From: Candidatus Brevibacterium intestinigallinarum
Lineage (GTDB): Bacteria > Actinomycetota > Actinomycetes > Actinomycetales > Brevibacteriaceae
Assembly: GCA_019117325.1 (NCBI GenBank)
Contig: DWZY01000180.1
Span: forward strand, 1 to 6,571
Length of the DNA stretch: 6,571 bases
Direction of reading: 5' to 3'
The notes below the pieces were generated by a model. That model saw only the letters and a list, made by a program, of their open reading frames with translations, was not told where the DNA came from and did no database searches. Each line of letters starts with the position of its first letter. The first letter of the stretch is position 1. Both the position numbers and the translations under genes were made by a program. This document shows positions 1 through 6,571 of this stretch, piece after piece.

Positions 1-711
1 GCCGCCGCCGAGGAGCTCGTCGATCTGGTGCTGCCGCGCACGTGCGCCGGCTGCGGAGTCGAGACCGTCAGCCTGTGCGGACCGTGCCTCACGCGCCTGC
101 AGCCCGCCCCGGTCACCGCCGTCCCGCGCTACGGACTGCTGCCCGTGACCGGCGCGGGGGAGTACACCGGCACGCTCCGAGACGTCATCGTCTCGCTCAA
201 GGCCCGGCGACGGACGGACGTGCTCCCCGTCGCCGCGATCCTGCTGGCCGCCGCGATGTCCGCCGCACTCGAGGAGTCCGGCTACACGGGAGGCGACGTC
301 GTCGCGGTGCCGGTCCCGACCTCGGCGGCGGGGGTGCGGGAGCGCGGGCGCGACCTGGTGGGCGACCTCGCGGACCGGGCCTGCAGACTCCTGGCCGAGG
401 ACGGACTCTCGATCCGCGCGGAGCGGGCCCTCACGGTCGTGCGGCACCGGGACCAGGTGGGGTCGGGGGCGAAGGACCGCCGAAGGAACGTGCGGGGCAC
501 GCACGCGGGAGCCCGCAGCGTGAGGTGGGGCGGACTGCGGGCGGCGGAGAGGATCCTCGTCGTCGACGACGTCCTCACGACCGGTGCGACGCTGGCGGAA
601 TCCGTCCGTGCGCTGGCGGTCCACGGCGTCGCGGCGCACGCCTGTGCAGTCCTGGCGGCCACGCCCGATGGCGGTCTGAGGACCGCTGCACCGGGTGACT
701 CGCCGGTGTGA
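1..711 (+). CDS. comF: ComF family phosphoribosyltransferase, 5'-truncated by window edge
   Basis: Seen: an open frame runs from base 1 to TGA 709-711 (236 residues visible). The first residues read AAAEELVDLVLPRTCAGCG. ComF proteins normally begin with a helix ending in LxLP just before a zinc-type cysteine cluster, so translation very likely starts left of the window; GTG 28 would cut that helix. Visible residues 15-18 (CAGC) and 26-29 (CGPC) form the paired CxxC cluster. Then come VPVPTSAAGVRERGRD (the ComF VPVP...RGxN region, here with Asp for the usual Asn), a DQVG...RRRN stretch, and the PRPP-binding loop ILVVDDVLTTGAT (bases 553-591). Known: the family has a type I phosphoribosyltransferase fold, and some members aid DNA uptake in competent bacteria. 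The substrate in actinobacteria is not established, and nothing here shows competence. Context: upstream of hpf and secA, as in mycobacteria, where lpqB and mtrAB lie on its far side. The family is sure, the physiological role is not. Confidence 0.93.
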   Translation, partial: AAAEELVDLVLPRTCAGCGVETVSLCGPCLTRLQPAPVTAVPRYGLLPVTGAGEYTGTLRDVIVSLKARRRTDVLPVAAILLAAAMSAALEESGYTGGDVVAVPVPTSAAGVRERGRDLVGDLADRACRLLAEDGLSIRAERALTVVRHRDQVGSGAKDRRRNVRGTHAGARSVRWGGLRAAERILVVDDVLTTGATLAESVRALAVHGVAAHACAVLAATPDGGLRTAAPGDSPV

Positions 712-718
712 TCTGCGC

Positions 719-747
719 TTCATCCGAGGGTGCGGATGGTGTTCAAT
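719..747 (+). promoter_or_regulatory. Weak candidate housekeeping promoter before hpf
   Basis: TTCATC (719-724) is separated by 17 nt from TTCAAT (742-747). These match the -35 consensus TTGACA at 3 of 6 positions and the -10 consensus TATAAT at 4 of 6. The -10 is AT-rich for this GC-rich sequence. If used, the transcript would start near 754, at the left arm of the inverted repeat, which would then be a 5'-end hairpin of the hpf mRNA. Confidence 0.25.
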
Positions 748-750
748 GGA

Positions 751-775
751 GTGTACCCAGCGAGCGCCTGGGTAC
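751..775 (+). promoter_or_regulatory. Candidate SigB/SigF-type promoter for hpf (GTGT-N15-GGGTAC)
   Basis: Seen: GTGT at 751-754, 15 nt, then GGGTAC at 770-775. Known: actinobacterial SigB/SigF-type stress sigma factors recognise a GTTT-like or GNNT -35 element, a spacer of about 14-16 nt and a GGGTA(C/T) -10. A transcript would begin near 781-783, leaving roughly 30 nt to the hpf ATG with the ribosome binding site inside. The -35 consensus carries little information and the -10 is part of an inverted repeat, so this is an inference from spacing and motif only. Confidence 0.4.
753..775. repeat. Perfect 8-bp inverted repeat in the comF-hpf gap
   Basis: GTACCCAG at 753-760 is mirrored by CTGGGTAC at 768-775 around a 7-nt spacer. 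It could be an operator, an mRNA hairpin, or a T-less terminator for comF. There is no T-run after it. The right arm contains GGGTAC, which also serves as the -10 element of the candidate promoter annotated here, so the two readings cannot be separated from sequence alone. Confidence 0.6.
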
Positions 776-800
776 GGAGCGATCCGTCGGACGAGTCGCC

Positions 801-806
801 AAGGAG
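801..806 (+). promoter_or_regulatory. Ribosome binding site deciding the hpf start
   Basis: AAGGAG lies 7 nt before ATG 814. The longer in-frame GTG at 730 has no comparable site and would add 28 residues not expected before the S30AE domain, so ATG 814 is chosen. Confidence 0.85.
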
Positions 807-813
807 AGTCACC

Positions 814-1506
814 ATGGACGTTGTAGTGAAGGGTCGTCACCAGGCCGTCTCGGACAGTTTCCGAGACCACGCAGCAGAGAAGGTCTCGAAGGTCGAACAG
901 CTCTCCCCGCGCGCTCAGGCGGTCGAGGTCCAGCTGCGACACGAGAACGCGCGCAACCGCGAGGAGGAGCAGCGCGTCGAGATCACGGTGTTCCAGAAGG
1001 GACCCGTGCTGCGCGCCGAGGCGAGCGCGGATGACAAGTACGCGGCACTGGACCTGGCGTGGGCGAAGCTGCTCGAGCGCCTGCGGAGGGTGAAGGACCG
1101 CGGCAAGGTCACGCGCACGGGACACCGCCGCAACCATTCGACGGGCGAGGCCCTGGCCTCCATGGAGGTCGTCGACCCGCTCATCCCGGACGAGGCGGAC
1201 GAGGCCGCCCCGCAGTCCGCGGAGTCCCCGGTGGAGTCCGCTCCCGCCGGCGACGACGGGACGAACGGTCGGATCCAGGCGGAGGGCGACTCGCCGGTCG
1301 TCCTGCGCGAGAAGCGCTTCCCCGCCCAGCCGATCGGCCTCGAGGAGGCGCTCAACCGGATGGAGATGGTGGGGCACGACTTCTACCTCTTCATCGATGA
1401 GGACACGACCCAGCCGTCCGTCGTCTACCGCCGGAAGGGGTGGAGCTACGGCGTCATCGCGCTGGACGAGACCCTGACGGCGGAGGACGCGGAGTCGATG
1501 TCCTGA
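814..1506 (+). CDS. hpf: Long-form ribosome hibernation promoting factor (S30AE family)
   Basis: A 230-residue protein that binds the decoding region of the 30S subunit and pairs ribosomes into inactive 100S dimers when growth slows. Seen: residues 1-100 form the N-terminal S30AE domain (starting MDVVVKGRHQAVSDSF, ending in the basic helix LLERLRRVKDRGKVTR). Residues about 107-160 are an acidic, Ala/Pro/Ser-rich linker. Residues about 161-220 are the C-terminal dimerisation domain, with the hallmark core RFPAQPIGLEEAL, MEMVGHDFYLFID and VVYRRKGWSYGVIAL. Two domains plus linker is the long form, in which one protein does the work of the short HPF and RMF of enterobacteria. Context: downstream of comF after a 102-bp gap with promoter-like motifs. 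The last codons overlap the best start of the next gene. Known: hpf genes are often stress or stationary-phase induced (SigB controls yvyD in Bacillus subtilis), which fits the candidate promoter upstream. Confidence 0.97.
   Translation: MDVVVKGRHQAVSDSFRDHAAEKVSKVEQLSPRAQAVEVQLRHENARNREEEQRVEITVFQKGPVLRAEASADDKYAALDLAWAKLLERLRRVKDRGKVTRTGHRRNHSTGEALASMEVVDPLIPDEADEAAPQSAESPVESAPAGDDGTNGRIQAEGDSPVVLREKRFPAQPIGLEEALNRMEMVGHDFYLFIDEDTTQPSVVYRRKGWSYGVIALDETLTAEDAESMS
1491..1494 (+). promoter_or_regulatory. Possible ribosome binding site for the CTG-started gene
   Basis: GGAG at 1491-1494, within the last hpf codons, stands 8 nt before CTG 1503. A competing GGAGG at 1541-1545 stands 11 nt before ATG 1557 but lies inside the part of the frame that resembles the family's conserved N-terminal helix. 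Short purine motifs arise easily in GC-rich coding DNA, so this supports the start without proving it. Confidence 0.4.
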
Positions 1507-2762
1507 GCACGACCCAGGATCCTGTCCCCAGGATCAGCACGGAGGCGGCGAGGCGCATGGCGCTCGCCGCCTCCGGCTTCGACCGCCCGCGCCCCGCAGC
1601 CCCGCACGCGGGACATCTCCGTCGCGTCTTCGAGCGACTGGGAGTCGTTCAGATCGACTCCGTGCAGGCCGTCACGCGGTCGCACTACCTCCCCTTCTTC
1701 TCACGCCTGGGTCCCTACCCGCGGACGCGGCTGGACACCCTGCTCAACACCGCCCCGCGGATGGCGGTCGAGTACTGGGCGCACGAGGCCGCGTACACGG
1801 CGCCCGCCACTGTCGAGGCCCTGCACCGTCGGCGCGGCGAGTGGTTCGTCCGCGACTACGGGCAGCGCGATCCGCAGCACGGGGCGGAGTTCCGCGCGCT
1901 CATGGAGGCACTGGTCATCGAGCTGGAGCACGGTCCGGGCACCTCGCGACAGCTGGCGGAGCGCGTTCCGCACTCGCTGCCGGAGCGGGACCGGGACCAC
2001 TGGGGCTGGAACCCCACGCGCACTCGGTCCGCCCTCGAGGCCCTGTTCCGGTCCGGCCGCGTCGCGTGCGCGGGACGGAACCCGCAGTTCGAGCGGGTCT
2101 TCGCCCTCCCCGCGCACGTGCACCCGGACCTGCCCGAGCCCGGGCCGGTCTGGGGACCCGCGCACGACCCGGAGCTGGGGATCCGCGCGGAGGTCGGGCG
2201 GATCCCGCCGGGCGTCTCGGGCCTCGAGGACGACGCGGTGACGCTGGTCCGCACGGCGGGCCCCGCGGTGGGCATCGGGACGGTCGACTGCTACGCCGAC
2301 CACTTCCGGCTGCCGCAGGCCGCGGTGCGCCGGGCGATCGCGCAGCTGACCGACACGGGCGAGATGCGCGAGGTCGATGTCGACGGGGTGCGGGCCTGGC
2401 AGTGGCACACCGCGCGGGCACCCCGCGCGGTGCCGGCGACGGCTCTGCTGGCACCCTTCGACCCACTGGTCTTCAACCGGCGCCGCATCAGCTGGCTGTT
2501 CGGATTCGACTACCGGATCGAGATCTACACGCCCGAGCACAAGCGCCGCTACGGCTACTACGTCATGCCGTTCCTCCACGAGGAGAGGCTGCGGGCGCGT
2601 GTGGCCGTGCGGGCCCGGCGCGAGGACGGCGTGCTCCTCGCGGCGATCCACCCGGAGCCGGGGGAGGACTGCACAGGCGAGGTCCAGCGTGAACTGCGGG
2701 AACTGGCAGGATGGCTGGGCCTGGAGACGGTCGAGGTCCTGCCGCCGGGGCGGATATGCTGA
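1503..2762 (+). CDS. Winged-helix DNA glycosylase-family protein, YcaQ/AlkX type (HTH_42)
   Basis: Family known for E. coli YcaQ/AlkX and Streptomyces AlkZ, monofunctional glycosylases that excise alkylated bases and unhook interstrand crosslinks. Seen, numbered from CTG 1503 (419 residues, normal length): ISTEAARRMALAASGF (11-26), the family's opening helix; LGVVQIDSV (46-54) with Gln50-Ile-Asp52, the QxD catalytic signature of the YcaQ branch rather than the QxQ of AlkZ; SRLGPY (67-72); EYWAHEAA (90-97); HWGWNPTRTRSALEALF (166-182), a winged-helix recognition region; and the conserved C-terminal block APFDPLVFNRRR, LFGFDYRIEIY, KRRYGYYVMPFL (317-358). Start: no ATG, GTG or TTG lies in frame between GTG 1440 and ATG 1557. 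ATG 1557 loses part of the opening helix and GTG 1440 lacks a spaced ribosome site. CTG 1503 shares bases with the hpf stop (CTGA), implying coupling. Catalytic activity is inferred; many actinobacterial members are only called winged-helix proteins. Confidence 0.9.
   Translation: MSTTQDPVPRISTEAARRMALAASGFDRPRPAAPHAGHLRRVFERLGVVQIDSVQAVTRSHYLPFFSRLGPYPRTRLDTLLNTAPRMAVEYWAHEAAYTAPATVEALHRRRGEWFVRDYGQRDPQHGAEFRALMEALVIELEHGPGTSRQLAERVPHSLPERDRDHWGWNPTRTRSALEALFRSGRVACAGRNPQFERVFALPAHVHPDLPEPGPVWGPAHDPELGIRAEVGRIPPGVSGLEDDAVTLVRTAGPAVGIGTVDCYADHFRLPQAAVRRAIAQLTDTGEMREVDVDGVRAWQWHTARAPRAVPATALLAPFDPLVFNRRRISWLFGFDYRIEIYTPEHKRRYGYYVMPFLHEERLRARVAVRARREDGVLLAAIHPEPGEDCTGEVQRELRELAGWLGLETVEVLPPGRIC
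2731..2760 (+). promoter_or_regulatory. Weak candidate secA promoter
   Basis: TCGAGG (2731-2736), 18 nt, then TATGCT (2755-2760), matching the sigma-70-type hexamers at 3 and 4 of 6 positions. The -10 overlaps the end of the upstream gene and is a rare AT-rich spot. A start near 2767 would leave a leader of about 48 nt. secA could equally be transcribed by read-through from hpf. Confidence 0.25.
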
Positions 2763-2784
2763 GGGGCGGACTTCACACTGCGGA

Positions 2785-2800
2785 CCGCGCACCCGCGCGG
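2785..2800 (+). repeat. Small hairpin in the secA leader
   Basis: CCGCGC (2785-2790), loop ACCC, then GCGCGG (2795-2800): a perfect 6-bp all-G/C stem ending 4 nt before GAGGAG. It could influence ribosome access to secA, but such stems arise by chance at this base composition. No SecM-like arrest peptide frame is apparent in the 52-bp gap. Confidence 0.35.
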
Positions 2801-2804
2801 GATT

Positions 2805-2810
2805 GAGGAG
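2805..2810 (+). promoter_or_regulatory. Ribosome binding site for secA
   Basis: GAGGAG stands 4 nt before GTG 2815, slightly close but the only strong site. The peptide that follows, MANLLEKLLRTGEGR, is the standard actinobacterial SecA N-terminus, which fixes the start. Confidence 0.8.
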
Positions 2811-2814
2811 AATC

Positions 2815-5511
<2,697 letters not shown>

Positions 5512-5520
5512 GCCTGACAC

Positions 5521-5565
5521 GTCGGGTCCTGTCGGGTCGGGCTCCGACGAGTCGGGTCCTGTCGG
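5521..5565. repeat. 15-bp direct repeat, two copies 30 bp apart
   Basis: GTCGGGTCCTGTCGG occurs exactly at 5521-5535 and 5551-5565. A further GTCGGG at 5531 overlaps the first copy, and GTCGG-GCT-CCGAC (5536-5548) forms a mini-hairpin between the copies. The repeat is confined to the spacer between the convergent genes. It looks like local duplication of a terminator arm rather than coding sequence. Confidence 0.7.
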
Positions 5566-5574
5566 ACCAGGACC
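5555..5574. terminator. Candidate bidirectional terminator between secA and the Rv3235-family gene
   Basis: GGTCCTG (5555-5561), loop TCGGAC, CAGGACC (5568-5574): a perfect 7-bp stem extendable by a G-U pair. The left arm is duplicated at 5525-5531, so either copy can pair with the single right arm. A shorter competing hairpin, GGTCC-TGTC-GGACC, uses 5555-5568. It lies 43 nt after the secA stop and 27 nt from the opposing gene's stop, where a shared terminator would be expected. No T-run follows on either strand, which is common for actinobacterial terminators. Confidence 0.55.
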
Positions 5575-5601
5575 TCGGGGCTGAGACTCCCGCGCGGCGG
5601 C

Positions 5602-6153
5602 TCAGATGCTCAGGAAGTCGCTGAGCCGCCAGCGGGAGCGCCTGCGGGTCAGACGCAGTGCGAGTGCGCGGCGGCGCCGGGTGGTCGTGACGACCACGGC
5701 GATCTCGACGACGCAGTCGGACACCTCGCACAGTCGCGGCTCGGAGGTCGTGAGGGGCCTGTCGGTGTGCGGATTGCGCTGTGACAGCTCCTCGCGGATG
5801 CGGGAGTGCTCGAGGATGCGCTCGAAGAGCGGCACCTCGACCCACTTCTCGATGCTGCCCGGGGCCCGCGAGCCCACCAGCACCTCGACGAGGGCTGTTG
5901 CCAGTGCCGGGGACATCGTGGCGAGCAGCTGTCGATCCTGAGGATCGAGCGGCTGCGTCGTGACGTCCTCGGGCGCAGCCGCTGCTCCTGAGTTTGCGAC
6001 CACCGTGTGCGCCGCGACTGCGTGTGGCCCGGTGTGGTTCGGGCCCGTTCCGGTCGGTGCTCCGGCGGTCGTGCCGTCTCCGGAGTCGCCGGTGCGGCGC
6101 GGACGGACCAGGGTGAGCGACGGCGCGTCTGCCAGGGGTCGGACGGCGCTCAT
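5602..6153 (-). CDS. Rv3235 family protein (DUF6459), function unknown
   Basis: A 183-residue protein starting MSAVRPLADAPSLTLVRPRR. Residues 1-70 are Gly/Thr/Ala/Pro-rich and probably disordered. Residues about 71-183 form the folded part: LATALVEVLVGSRAPGSIEKW (85-104 region), LFERILEH (109-116), then a beta-rich end CEVSDCVVEIAVVV (142-155), RRRRALALRLTRRRSRWRLSDF (159-180). This pattern of a helix with VLVGxRxPxxIxxW and a closing RALALRLxxxxxRW is that of the actinobacterial Rv3235 family. No signal peptide, membrane segment or catalytic motif is visible, so it is probably cytosolic. Start: ATG 6153-6151 overlaps the stop of the LysM gene as ATGA, and no good ribosome site precedes it, so translation is likely coupled. 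An upstream in-frame start at 6294 would add 47 residues lying over the LysM domain in another frame and is rejected. Function is unknown; pairing with a LysM protein suggests a cell-envelope link, by inference only. Confidence 0.85.
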   Translation of the reverse strand: MSAVRPLADAPSLTLVRPRRTGDSGDGTTAGAPTGTGPNHTGPHAVAAHTVVANSGAAAAPEDVTTQPLDPQDRQLLATMSPALATALVEVLVGSRAPGSIEKWVEVPLFERILEHSRIREELSQRNPHTDRPLTTSEPRLCEVSDCVVEIAVVVTTTRRRRALALRLTRRRSRWRLSDFLSI

Positions 6154-6571
6154 GGCAGCACCAGGCGCTGACCGGGGAGGATGAGGTTCGCATCCGCACC
6201 GATGATGGCGCGGTTCGCTGAGCACAGGTCGTCGACGGCCCGCGCGAGCTGCGCGGCTGACGCATCGGGATGCTGCTGGGCGGCGATCTGCCACAGATTC
6301 TCTCCCGCCACGACGACGTGGTGCTCCGACTGCGACTCCGCTGGGGCCTCGGGAGGGTCGGCGGACTGCTCGTCAGGTGCGGGCGTCTGTTCATCAGGTG
6401 CGTGTGTCTGTTCGTCAGGAGCCGGCGCGCGAGGAGCGGGCGACTGGTCGGACAGCGGCCACGCCGGATCCGGCGAGGACGACGCCGCGGGAGACAGGGG
6501 CCATGCGGGTGACGGGGATGCCGCGGCGGCCGGTCCCGTCAGCGCGGCCGCGGCGAGTGATCCGCCCAGCG
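6150..6571 (-). CDS. LysM-domain protein with Pro-rich repeat linker, N-terminus outside window
   Basis: Seen: an open minus-strand frame from the window edge to TGA 6152-6150; 140 full codons are visible and no plausible start lies upstream of the domain, so it is partial. The visible N-terminal stretch LGGSLAAAALTGPAAAA resembles the end of a membrane helix or signal peptide. A Pro/Ala/Ser linker follows, with PAWPLS twice and three heptads of the form (P/H)APDEQ(T/S). The C-terminal 57 residues (bases 6153-6323) are one LysM domain: HHVVVAGENLWQIA, then NRAIIGADANLILPGQRLVLP. Known: LysM binds N-acetylglucosamine-containing glycans such as peptidoglycan. Inference: an anchored or exported protein whose spacer carries the domain into the wall; no enzymatic domain is visible, though one could lie outside the window. 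It overlaps the Rv3235-family start by 4 nt, forming a two-gene unit. Confidence 0.92.
   Translation of the reverse strand, partial: LGGSLAAAALTGPAAAASPSPAWPLSPAASSSPDPAWPLSDQSPAPRAPAPDEQTHAPDEQTPAPDEQSADPPEAPAESQSEHHVVVAGENLWQIAAQQHPDASAAQLARAVDDLCSANRAIIGADANLILPGQRLVLP
6363..6425 (-). repeat. Three tandem 21-bp units encoding (P/H)APDEQ(T/S)
   Basis: On the minus strand the codons read PAPDEQT, HAPDEQT, PAPDEQS, exactly three in-frame 21-bp units with few substitutions. This acidic, Pro-rich spacer lies between the membrane-proximal region and the LysM domain. Its unit length preserves the frame, so copy number could vary between strains without disrupting the protein. Confidence 0.85.

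Noticed and set aside
730..813. GTG 730 as an earlier hpf start
   Set aside because: It adds 28 residues foreign to the family, runs through the inverted repeat, and has no ribosome site as good as AAGGAG before ATG 814.
2377..2814. Upstream extension of the secA frame by 146 codons
   Set aside because: The added peptide is Ser/Arg/Cys-rich shadow sequence of the preceding gene. The SecA N-terminus and its ribosome site place the start at 2815.
5581..5605. CTGAG (5581-5585) and CTCAG (5601-5605) as a second terminator stem
   Set aside because: Only 5 bp with a 15-nt loop, and it includes the stop codon of the minus-strand gene; weaker than the stem at 5555-5574.

Overview
The window is very GC-rich with G or C at most third codon positions. 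It carries a housekeeping block typical of Actinomycetota: a ComF-family phosphoribosyltransferase, a long ribosome hibernation factor and secA. The SecA and HPF sequences look most like Micrococcales (Brachybacterium/Microbacteriaceae-like), but the genus is not fixed by what is visible. The comF-hpf-secA order is also found in mycobacteria and streptomycetes, so this is vertically inherited core chromosome. I see no mobile element, tRNA, rRNA or CRISPR array.

Layout. Plus strand: comF, with its 5' end cut off by the window edge (1-711); a 102-bp gap holding an 8-bp inverted repeat and a candidate stress-sigma promoter; long-form hpf (814-1506); a YcaQ/AlkX-type winged-helix DNA glycosylase-family gene whose best start is a CTG overlapping the hpf stop (1503-2762); a 52-bp gap with a small hairpin; and secA (2815-5511). 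Between 5512 and 5601 lies a repeat-rich, hairpin-forming spacer separating convergent genes. Minus strand: an Rv3235-family (DUF6459) protein (5602-6153), preceded by and overlapping (ATGA) a LysM-domain protein that runs off the right edge (6150-6571). No stretch over 300 bases lacks a gene.

How the genes work together. hpf and the glycosylase-family gene are almost certainly co-transcribed and translationally coupled. secA may be read through from them or have its own promoter. HPF (ribosome storage), the glycosylase-like protein (DNA lesion or crosslink repair) and SecA (export motor) share no pathway, but the first two fit a stationary-phase or stress theme, which would agree with the candidate SigB/SigF-type promoter before hpf. 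The minus-strand pair is a separate two-gene unit: an apparently anchored or exported LysM protein with a Pro-rich repeat linker, and a small protein of unknown function. That pair is the least understood part of the window. I find no evidence for a wholly new system; the points worth checking are the hpf promoter, the CTG start, the QxD glycosylase motif and the LysM/Rv3235 pair.
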